From positions 759,501 to 823,500 of the forward strand of contig OZ025217.1 of assembly GCA_964019055.1 (NCBI GenBank): a stretch of DNA of 64,000 nt. Direction: 5' to 3'. The translations under genes and the position numbers were made by a program. Below the pieces are notes generated by a model. It was not told the origin of the DNA. It saw only the letters and a program-made list of their open reading frames with translations, and searched no databases. The first letter of the stretch is position 1. Each line of letters opens with the position of its first letter. The DNA comes from Anthopleura xanthogrammica (Eukaryota > Cnidaria > Anthozoa > Actiniaria > Actiniidae). Below, piece after piece: positions 11,295-21,068 of this stretch.

Positions 11295-14200
11295 ATGGAA
11301 AAAAATCGAATAGTTTTGTTTAATATCCTTAAGATAAGAACTAAATGCATTCTTCAAAAATTACACGGTAGTAACAACAACTTGATCATTGAAGTAAGGG
11401 AATTACTTGAGGGAATTTCTGGTATTAGCGATGAAGATCTTGAATCTATCGAGACGGTCGAACATCTTTGGAAGTTTTTAGTAAGGAAAAAAGTTATCAG
11501 TAAGGACGAAGTGCAAGTGTTGGAGCATGTTGCTGAATTTCTTGAGTCTAGAGAGTTGGAAAAAGAAGTCAAAGATTATAAAAACAAGAATTCCGGTAAG
11601 TTCCAAAGGACAGAACTGAGCTTATTGTTCCGCTTACCTCAGACTGACTAACTTTGCGCTGACAAATTATTATAACCGAGAAATAATCTATCTTTGCTTT
11701 GAAACTGAGACAGAAACACTACTAGCTGTAACTTTATTTAGTTAGGTTAGAGACCATTCATTATTTATCGGGCGAAGGTGGGGGGTGGGGGATGGGGGGG
11801 GGGGGGGGGGGCATGTACCATACCACAGGGTTATGTTATTTATCATGATATATAATGGCTGGTTGACTATGATTATTTGAATTTTGTTCCAGTTGCAGTT
11901 CAGAAAGCAGGCCATTTAGGTGAGGAGATATTCTTACAATTTTGCTTTACTAATATTCTGATGACTGGGAAAATGTTTATATTTTAATTCCCTCCATCTT
12001 CGAAAAAAACCTCAAATTGATCCACATTCAAAAATTTTGTTGTAATTATGCTATATCATTTTTTTTGACAGAAACATGCTTGCAAGCTGTCAAAGGTGAG
12101 GATTTTTAAGTCCCTGTTACACATTGAAACTTTTAGCTGAAACTTGTGTGCAACAGCGTTGCAATACAAGTGTCGCGGGGGTGTTACGTCACAGTATGCA
12201 ATTATGTCTTTAAACTTGTTCACTGCACAAGTTTCAGTTGCACAAGTAAAAAGTGGTTCTACTTTTAAAACTCGCAAAGGGCTTCATGAAGCAAACTTGT
12301 TCAAAGCACTTCTACTTTGAAACTCCCAATCAAAGTTTCATAAAGCTCGGGTGTTACAGGGTTCAATAGACCTTTTTAGCTTCGTATGTAAATTGCCCAT
12401 TTCAGACCACATGACATTCCCTTGAGAAATGTTCTTTTGTTAAAATATTTACACTTGAAAGAATCAACTCCCAAGAGTGGCATCACATGGTCTGAAATGG
12501 GCACAACAAACAACGAAGCTAAAAAGGTCTATTCATTCTGAAACTTGTCAATGCACACAAGTTTCAGCTAAAAGTTTCAACGTGTAACAGCTAGGGCCTT
12601 TATTTTCTTATGTAACACAGAGGGCACAATTACTGAATTCTGATTGGATCCTGTCATGTTAATATATTATATGTTATGACTCTCATATCATTTTAATGTC
12701 TAAATCAGGTAATGGATGTGGGTTAGGGGTAGCCAGACTTTGGTTAGAACCTTGGGAATATGACAGCATGCAGTGGTTTTCATACGAATTAACATATATA
12801 ACATTAGCTCTCTAGTTTAGAGAAAATCATCAGCCATAAAGTGCAGTGTAAAATTATGGAATGATTTGACTCTGATATCAAAACTTTGAAAATATCAATC
12901 GAAAGTTTTTAATTATTGGAACAATTTGGAATCCCAATTGATTTTGCTAATCCTCAATTTGATTTTTATACAGGAGGAGCAATGGAAGCAGGTATGTTTG
13001 ATTATTTCATTAAATGCATTTTGTGTCATTTCATCCTATTCCATTCAACTATGACATCCCTGATTGCATGACATGTCACATGTGCGACAGTTGAAAAGTG
13101 AGGTCCCGTATGCAAGAGAGTAAGAGAAGAGTTATGGTTCTGTGTTCTTACTGATTGAAAATACTTTATTAAAGCTTGTTACAAACTCCAACCACTTCTA
13201 TTTCTATACCTATTCCATCTTTCTTCTTTTCTGTTCTAATGTATTTATGATAGTAAAAGTTAATATTATTTTTACCATTTTTCAGTGATAATATTGAAAA
13301 CAGTTTTTAAAACTGCAGCACAAACAGCAGCAATAACTGGAACAGTTGCTGCCATTATGAAGTTGTTCCATAACAATCCAGAAGCTTTACAAACCTTGTT
13401 TCACGACATATTACCATATGGGATGGATTTGATTGGACTTAAGAAGGGTTCCTTGTACTTTGTGCTTGAAACAAGCAGCCTGTCATCAATGAAACAGTTA
13501 TGGATAAGCTACAAGGATGGTTTCTTGAAAGAAAAAGTCAAAAAAGTCATCAATGAGATCGATGAAGTAAGAAAACTGACCGAAGGAACAGAGATTGGAG
13601 TGACAGTTGAGATTGATGAGGAGGAGTACCGCAAAGCATGCTGGGTACTGGTGCTGGCAGAAATTGAACAAGGTATGGCATTGCCACCTTATCATATATC
13701 ATATTATGATAAACAAGGCTGTATTACAAATAGTAGTCCAAGAGCTAGCTTTCTATTTATATTACTATGAATACATTATATATTTGTATTAATCTTGTTC
13801 TCAGCTGAAGTTGAACAAGAGTCAAGTAAGAGTGTCCAAAGACCGCGTCGTCACTCATTGTCATGTGAACGAGATTTTTTACCAAAGCGTGACAAGAACC
13901 AATTATCTTGGCCAGAATGGAAAGCTTTGAAGGAAGCAGAAAACAAACTGGCGAACGAGACCAGACGAAGAAAATATGTAGAAAAGCAAGTTGAAGAGTC
14001 AAGGGAAGAGATGGAAGTGCTTAATGGCACAAAGGATACCACTAAATCAAAGAAAGAAGATGTAATAGCACTTGAAGAAAAAAATCAAGAGCTTATGACT
14101 GAATTGGAAGCTCCCAAAACCACTGATCTAAAGAAAATTGAAAAATTAAAGAAGGACATTGAGAATAGTGAAGAGATACTTAAAACTGCTGTGGAGGCGA

Positions 14201-15726
14201 ATGACCAAAATAGGGTGGGTGCTGCTTACTCCAAAACTGGTGAATTGTACTGCACATTAGGTACTTTACACAAAGAAACAAATGAAAAAGAAAATTATGA
14301 AGATACTATGAAGAAAGCAGAAAGCTGCTTCAGAGAAGCTGCAGATTCCTGGGAAAAGTTGAATGCCCAATTAAACAAGGAAGACAAGTTGAAGACAGAA
14401 GTTAATCACTCCTTGTTGAAAACCTATGAGTTTCTGACAACAGTGCTGATAGATGCAAAGAAGACAGAGGAAGCTCTTAATGTCTCTGACCAGACACGAG
14501 ATCCTGGTTTGGTTGATACCATGATCAAGAAATTCCAAATAAACAAAAATGAAATTTCAAGTGAATCGATGAGATGTGCAAATGTTTCTTCCATCTTAAA
14601 AAATAAGAGTTTCTCTGTCCTAATATTTTCTGTCAGAGATGCCAACATAAACATATGGATTTTAGAATGTCAAAAACCACCTTTTTTTATCACAACGAAG
14701 GTCCCTAATGAGTTAGAAAAGAAAATATCAGTCGATACTTATATCACCAATCTGGTTGCTGCAGCTACTGTATCATCTGATGGTAAACCACTTGAACGAC
14801 TGTATGAACTATTGATAGCTCCCGTCCTACCAAATCTCACCCAAGATGAGGTCGTCATAATTGCTGATGGGCCTCTTCAATTGGTACCATTTGCAGCTCT
14901 TCGAAATCCCAAAACAGAACAATTTTTGTCCGATACAAAAAGCATCAGGTATGCCCCGTCTCTAACAGCAATGAAGATCTGGAAAGAATGTCCAGTGGAT
15001 TATCATGGAAACACAGGAGCTTTAATTGTTGGTGATCCTGCAGTTGGAAGGGTAATGATTGCAGGTGAAGAGCGTGAATTCGATAGTTTACCGTATGCAC
15101 GTGTGGAGGCCAAGGTCGTAGGTACTATACTAAATGCAAGTCCATTGGTAGGACCTCAAGCAACAAAACATGAACTATTGAATAGGCTTCACGAGTACCC
15201 GGCTGTCATTCATATTGCTGCTATAGCAAACCAAAAAGGTGAGATCCTTCTGGCTCCATCTGCAAGAGAAGTGAAGCCAGAGATCAATTTGGCTCTATCT
15301 ACATTAAGAAGAAAGGTTATTCCAGAAGAGAATGAATACCTGTTGTCTATCGAGGAAGTACAAGAAATGTGTATTTGCGCTCAACTGGTCGTACTGAGTT
15401 TTAGTGGTAGTGGCAGTGGGGAGATAACAATGGGAAAAGTTAAGAGTATGAGTCGAGCCTTTCTTGCTGCAGGAGCTCGTGCTGTTGTAGCATCTCTGTG
15501 GCCCATTGATAAAAATGCTACCCGAAGCTTCATGGTAAGCTTTTACACCCATCTGGAGAAAGGAGAAAATGCTAGTAAAAGCCTACAGAATGCCACGTCT
15601 GATATGAGAGAAGAAGGTTTTGATGAACCAAAGAACTGGGCTCCTTTCTTTCTTATTGGTGATGATGTCACCATCAGTGTACCAGAAATGAGAGAGAACC
15701 AAGATTACAGTGAACCAAAGTACTAG
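11295..15726 (+). CDS. Copy C: DED-like / TRADD-N / coiled-coil-TPR / inactive CHAT protein
   Basis: Exons: 11295-11595, 11893-11919, 12072-12095, 12974-12991, 13286-13672 and 13805-15726; 892 residues, all introns phase 1. The domain order is as in copy B: DED-like 1-100 (MEKNRIVLFNIL ... IETVEHLWKFL ... ELEKEVKDYK), three micro-exons of 27, 24 and 18 nt, TRADD-N exon (residues 124-252), coiled coil and TPR-like helices, CHAT. The first 50 residues of the TRADD-N exon differ completely from A and B: an Ala/Thr-rich hydrophobic segment (AAQTAAITGTVAAIM) replaces the LPLGIGLAVLS type. From GSLYFVLETSSLSS onward the copies agree again. The catalytic positions of CHAT read AAIA (Ile726, codon 15223-15225) and LSFS (Ser786, codon 15403-15405), so activity is unlikely. 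The C-terminus is extended because the first 87-bp repeat junction is read through (VPEMRENQDYSEPKY). Confidence 0.82.
12112..12595. mobile_element. MITE with a second MITE nested inside (copy C intron)
   Basis: The outer ends CCCTGTTACACATTGAAAC and GTTTCAACGTGTAACAG are inverted over about 40 bp. The nested element, at about 12365-12534, has ends ATAGACCTTTTTAGCTTCG and CGAAGCTAAAAAGGTCTAT. A related fragment of the nested element (TTTCAGACCACGTG) lies near 44480. Confidence 0.65.
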
Positions 15727-16059
15727 GCTCCTTTCTTTCTTAATGGTGATGATGTCACCATCAGTGTATGAGAAATGAGAGAGAACCAAGATTACAGTGA
15801 ACCAAAGTACTCGGCTCCTTTCTTTCTTAATGGTGATGATGTCACCATCAGTGTACCAGAAATGAGAGAGAACCAAGATTACAGTGAACCAAAGTACTAG
15901 GCTCCTTTCTTTCTTAATGGTGATGATGTCACCATCAGTGTATGAGAAATGAGAGAGAACCAAGATTACAGTGAACCAAAGTACTGGACTCCTTTCTTAT
16001 TGGTGATGATAATGTATGAGGAATGAGAGAGAACCAAGATTAGTGTGAACCAAAGTACT
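15625..16059 (+). repeat. 87-bp minisatellite made from the CHAT C-terminal coding end
   Basis: GAACCAAAG starts at 15625, 15712, 15799, 15886 and 15973, exactly 87 bp (29 codons) apart. The first unit is the true 3' end of the copy C coding region; later units run past the TAG at 15724. Units 1 and 3 share GTGTACCAG, units 2 and 4 share GTGTATGAG, suggesting a later 174-bp doubling. The antisense open frame across the array is an artefact of the period being a multiple of three. Confidence 0.9.
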
Positions 16060-16175
16060 AACTCTGTGATAAGTTTGAAGGATCTTCTGTTTTTTTGTTA
16101 TTTATTTTTATAAATATTTGATATCATTGAAATACTCACCATCAAAAAAAAGTTTGGGTGAAAACTTCAGAGTTC

Positions 16176-16181
16176 AATAAA
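16176..16181 (+). terminator. Candidate poly(A) signal for copy C
   Basis: AATAAA about 450 bp after the copy C stop and just beyond the 87-bp array. Confidence 0.4.
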
Positions 16182-16532
16182 TAGTGTACATAATGGGTAG
16201 AATGGGTAGAAAATCAGGGCAAAAACAAGGCAGTCATGTACTCTTTTCATTGCTACACATGGATCAAGACAACAGTCACCACATTGAAAAACGGGTAATA
16301 CACCACTGCAATCAGATTATGTAAAGGCACCAAACAATTTTTTTGATTAATGACAGTGTATTGCCTGATTTACCTCTTGCAACTTTTGTCTCGATCAGCA
16401 CGTAGCAATGAAAACAGCCTGTGGTAAAGGATCTAGTAAACTCTAAAGTTCTTTGTGAACTGATTACCAACATGAACAAGGCTGCAATGTTTAATGAATG
16501 AACTTGAATTTGTGCAAGCAACTTGTCTTGTC

Positions 16533-16538
16533 TTTATT
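16533..16538 (-). terminator. Poly(A) signal of UBL7
   Basis: TTTATT on the plus strand (AATAAA on the minus strand), about 95 bp downstream of the UBL7 stop. UBL7 and copy C converge here. Confidence 0.6.
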
Positions 16539-16631
16539 ATTCACAATCTAATGTATATATGTAGGTAATAATTGTACAATGATGATAACAAAAAATTAGT
16601 TTCTATTTTAACATTATATGCAACATCAATA

Positions 16632-19600
16632 TCATGTTCCACCAAAGATGAATTCAAGCGCAGCCTGCACATTGCCTCCAGTTGCTCTGAGAGCTCGTAA
16701 ACTAACTTCATCATCTGTGATGCCCATGTCACGTAGCTGTTGAAGCTGGTTCTAAATCACATTATAACAGCATTAAAATAGGTCATTGCACTAACAAGTC
16801 ACATGATCCATCCCCCTTAAATCAACCAGTTGTGTCAAAATGAACTGCATCTCATAAATATATGACAAAGAAATTGTTTTCATCTTCATCTTGGGGCTAA
16901 TACAATGAATGAAAATACAAATAAGCCTTGTTTCGAGGTGTTAGCTAACTGGAGTAACCGTGGTTAGCTATACAGTGGTTACAGCTGTATATAATATTGA
17001 CTATATTATAAAAAAATCGAAACATATCTTATAAGGATTCATATGGGAAAATGTGTTGTATGGCAAGCTCTTATTCAGTTTGACACAACTGCTTGTTACA
17101 AGAGGGTGTAATTTTATTGATAAAAATTATGGGAATGTAATTTTGTGGATATTGGTACTAGTTTTATTAAAATAAGAATAATTAGTCAGATTAAGAAATT
17201 ATGAAAAATCATTTACCTGCAATTGAGCATTGCTTGGTGGTTCAGCGTTGGATGAACTACTAGTATTAGCTGTGGCAGCTGCTACAGCACGACCCGATAG
17301 GGCAGTAGATATTGCTTCAGTAAACATGTCTCTAGTAACACGCTGTTGTGTTCCTGTACTTGTTGATGGTCCTACATGATTAAATGAGACACAAATTAAG
17401 TATGAATACAAGGAGTAGGTTACTCTTACTAGAAATGCTGGGCAAATTGAACCAAACACTGGAACAAATTTATTGAACCCTGAAACAACCTTTGGGCTAA
17501 CCTAAGTCAGGGCATAGCCAACACACAGATTGAACAGCAAGTTAGTGTGTTGGATTCTGCAGAGGGAGGAAAATCAGAAAAAAAAACTACCTTCTACTGG
17601 TGATGATGAAGGTAGTCCTGCACTAGCCAGAGCAGATTGTAACATAGATGGTGTTACAGGCACAGGTTGACCTTGAGCCTGTGCTGCTTGAGATGCCTGA
17701 ATGAGTTCTTCTCTTGCTGCTATCATTTCTGCACGAGCCAACACCTGTAGTTTTGTGCAAATAAAAAATTATTTTTTATGATATGTTATAGAGTTAGGGT
17801 AGTTGAGGCACACCAGATTGGGTGAAAGACCTACATGATAGCAAAGCTTTCTTACACAACAGCCATGTTGGTCACAACAATAGATTTTTGCCCAGCCTTA
17901 TTCAACTTATGGCACTCGCATTCAAGCCCTTCAGGATGAGTTTGAACAGGCAGAAAGGGTTTAGGAACACCTTACTCTGAAGAAGAAGCTTAATAAATAA
18001 AGTAGGAATTCATAGAGCTTCTCTCTGAATCTGTAACAATATTTGAGGTTACGATGGTTATAAACAAAGCTTAAATGAACATGGGAGTCACAAAAATGTA
18101 CTTACTCCTCACATTTTCCTCCTTTATAAATTAATCTTTTATATACAGCTCTAATAAAATATATTTTGGAGACCTTGTTTATTGGATTGTAAAACCTGCT
18201 TCTCCCCCCCCCTTCTGAGTCAGAAATTAAAAATGAATGAAATTTAATTACATTTCCCACTGATAAATTGAATGGAATGAAAATACTGACCCCTGCTTCT
18301 ACATCTGGCATGTCTTCATCAGATTCATCAGCAGCAAGCATACTTCTAACATTCTGCAGTCCAGATCGACCCTCCCCTCCTTCTGTTGCTGTAGCAGCTG
18401 CAATGTATGATGCAGCTTCAACTAGACTTGGATGCTGTTGTACAACTCTAGGAGGAAAACATTCTTGAGTAAATATTATGGTGGATCTATATACATACAG
18501 ATTTCAGTATCTTTCACTATTATTTGCAGGCCAATCTGTAGATGGGAGAACCTACTGTACATAGCACTCAGTTGATGTAGTGTATTCATAAAATCTATCA
18601 TATTCTATTGTCGTTTCATCTATTGTTATTACATCAACTGCTTGCTATGTCCTCCACTCCCTGCCTTTTTCAAATTATTTTCCAAAATATCCTCTCAGGT
18701 TTTTCTATGAATGATGAAAGGAAATTTTCCTGGAAGCTACACACTAAATGTATCAATAATGAAAAGCAAGAGATGAGTGCTTACTGTTCAATATTAGCTG
18801 TTTCTATAACTTGTTGAAGGAGTTCTTGGTCTTGAAGGAGAGCTAACAACAAAACAAAACCTGAATGTATTGTTGAAATCATTACACATTTTCAGTGGCA
18901 ATTTATCACCACAAAATTAATGTGCAAAATTAATTAACAAGTTTTCTCATTAGCAATAATATGTCATGTTAGATTAGATTTTGTAAAGACACTGTCTAAA
19001 ATGCTATGGAAATGATGCCATCCTTTGACCTTCAACTTTTCTCAAACTCTTAAATAACCTCAGTGTTGATCAAAGTCAGGACATTGCTAATTCAGAATTG
19101 TAATTGAATTCAGGAATGCAGAGAAAAACCCTTGCTTCAAGGGAGAGACCTAACAAACTCTACAAGTTTACATGATACAAAGTCCAGGAATCAAACCCAA
19201 GACCCCAGAGGTGCAGGGCTCAAAATAACAGCCAGTCATACGCCAGCCAGGATGTCCAGCGTATGAATTTTGTTTTTCAAATATGACCAGTCAACATGTC
19301 CATTCAAAACTGTATTTGATCGGTCAAGTACCAAATTTGGTCGGACATTGACCATTGACCGGCCGTTATTTTGAGCCCTGAGGTGAGAGGCAAGTGTGCT
19401 ACTACTATGCCACCCTTGATTACCCTATAAGAAGTCTACTTAATCCTATGCATTGCAAAGCCTTTCTTACCCATAGCTGTGAGGTCCTTTGAAAGACCTG
19501 GGGTTGCTGCCACTAGCTGTTCCATCATTTCTGGATTGGTAAGAATTTTTTCTACCTAAATATTGAATTTAAAAAAATGCCTTCAGATATTATCAAACAA

Positions 19601-20752
19601 CTTCTAGGCTGATATAAATCACATTTAATTTATGAAATGCCAGCTTGTGCAGAGGGAGAAAAACCCTCAAATCAAGGGAGGGACCTAACAAACTCTATTC
19701 ACATGTGATGCCCCATCCAGGATTTGAACCAGAGTCCCTAAAGGTGAGTGCACTCAGGGACCGCAGAGCATCCTTAAAAGTGGCGGGGGTAAGATTGGAA
19801 AATATAAGAGACCTAGTATGGGAAAAAGTGGTAGGGCTATAACACTACCAGTCCCCTTCTACGGCCCATGGCACTACTGCTATTCCATCCTAAATTTTGA
19901 TAACATGATTTGTTTCTTACCGTGGTTCTGTAGGCTGGACTTTTAATGGCTGCTTCAAGAACTTGCATGACATTTTCTATAGAAGCTCCACTACTTTCTG
20001 GTTCTGAAACAATACAGAATTTATATTTTTAGTTTTCATTCATTCATGGATCTTAAAGATCCAACATTCCCTTCCTTCCCTTCATCCATCCATTTTTCCA
20101 TCTTTTGATCTGTCTTTCCTTTCATTCATCCATCCATCCATCCATCCTCTTCTTGTTTCATTTTACTGTACATCAATCAATCAATCCCACCCATCTACTG
20201 TATCTATCATCCATGAATTCATTTAATTTCTATCCCTCTACTGTACATGTGCATGCATCCCTCTAGTCTTTTATTTATCAATTCATTTTTCAAACATCCA
20301 TCCACTCTTCCATCCTATTCTTTCTCCCTTCTTTATCTATATTTTTTACCATAAGCCAAATAAAACCTACATCAATGACTTACCAAAGGGTTCTATTTCT
20401 GGATATTTCCTCACAACATGAACAGTACATCCATCTTGTATCCCATAACTCGATAATACCCTGTTATCTTTCATCAATTGTCCGGCATATATCAAATCTA
20501 GAAAAACATACCAAAATTAATCTAATGATAAAATCCTCAATCCTCAATCCTCAAAATAAAAATCGCAAAAAATCTACACAACGGTAGAGAAGAAAATAAA
20601 GAAATCCAAGCCGGCTTACTTTGTTCGACTACGGGAATATTTGTAACCTTTGACGCTCTGTCTTTCAACTCGGAAACTTTTTCACTCCATTCTATATCTT
20701 CCACTTGATGCTTTTGAGAGCTACTTGTCTCCTTTAAGCGAATAAATGGCAT
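16632..20752 (-). CDS. UBL7: Ubiquitin-like protein 7 (UBL plus UBA domains)
   Basis: Nine exons on the minus strand: 20620-20752, 20384-20497, 19921-20003, 19471-19555, 18785-18842, 18291-18447, 17591-17744, 17217-17371 and 16632-16751; 352 residues, all phases consistent. The N-terminus starts MPFIRLKETSSS. Exon 2 ends the ubiquitin-like domain (LIYAGQLMKDNRVLSSYGIQ, then DGCTVHVVRK). A middle region, NPEMMEQLVAATPGLSKD, resembles the STI1-like part of vertebrate UBL7. The C-terminal UBA domain reads QLQQLRDMGITDDEVSLRAL, then RATGGNVQAALEFIF, nearly as in human UBL7. The length is close to the human protein (about 380). UBL/UBA proteins shuttle ubiquitinated clients; UBL7 itself is poorly characterised. 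Introns hold a MITE (16827-17091), two SINEs and CATC-type simple repeats. Confidence 0.92.
16827..17091. mobile_element. MITE in the last UBL7 intron
   Basis: The ends CAGTTGTGTCAAA and TTTGACACAACTG are inverted. Its left flank (CCCCCTTAAATCAA) resembles sequence near 42500. Confidence 0.5.
19095..19413 (-). mobile_element. tRNA-derived SINE interrupted by a MITE
   Basis: On the minus strand a TGGCATAGTAG box-A-like motif (near 19412) and a GGGTTTGATTCC box-B-like motif (near 19195) are followed by a tail with CTCCCTTGAAGCAAGGG. The two boxes are separated by an inserted MITE at 19214-19380; without it their spacing is tRNA-like. Confidence 0.55.
19214..19380. mobile_element. MITE nested in the SINE, with AGGTG target duplication
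   Basis: Inverted ends CAGGGCTCAAAATAAC and GTTATTTTGAGCCCTG are flanked on both sides by AGGTG (19209-19213 and 19381-19385). A longer relative lies at 21486-21842. Confidence 0.7.
19650..19830 (-). mobile_element. Second tRNA-derived SINE copy
   Basis: The minus strand has a box-B match GGTTCAAATCC and the same CTCCCTTGATTTGAGGG tail motif as the neighbouring SINE. The box A region is less clear. Confidence 0.5.
20040..20345. repeat. CATC/CATT-type degenerate tetranucleotide repeat
   Basis: Imperfect CATCCATC runs in a UBL7 intron. A similar run lies at about 25610-25690 in the neighbouring gene. Confidence 0.6.
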
Positions 20753-21068
20753 AGTTTTCTTTACTATTTTGTCAATATTTTGATTGTTTTTCTATTTTTG
20801 AAAAATTTTCTGACTCTTGTAACCGCGCGACTGTACAACTCGAGGAGAACTAGAGCTAGTGAATGATTGGATAATCTTAAATTACTGGACAGCGCGGCTT
20901 TTATATTTGAGGAGGAATAGTACTAGTATTCTATTGGTTGGAATCTAAGGGCGGCATATCACTCATTTGATTTGATCAGTTTCGAAATCATTACATTTCA
21001 ACATTTGTTGAAATAAATTTCAATGCAGGAATTAAGCCACTGTTAGTGGGGATCTTTACCTTTAAGTG
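20753..21068. promoter_or_regulatory. Bidirectional promoter interval between UBL7 and the PWWP gene
   Basis: The two start codons face away from each other 316 bp apart, so both promoters and 5' UTRs must share this interval unless untranslated exons lie elsewhere. No clear TATA box is seen on either side. Confidence 0.6.

Noticed and set aside
15583..15963. 126-codon minus-strand open frame with 29-residue repeats
   Set aside because: It is antisense to the 87-bp array, open only because the period is a multiple of three.
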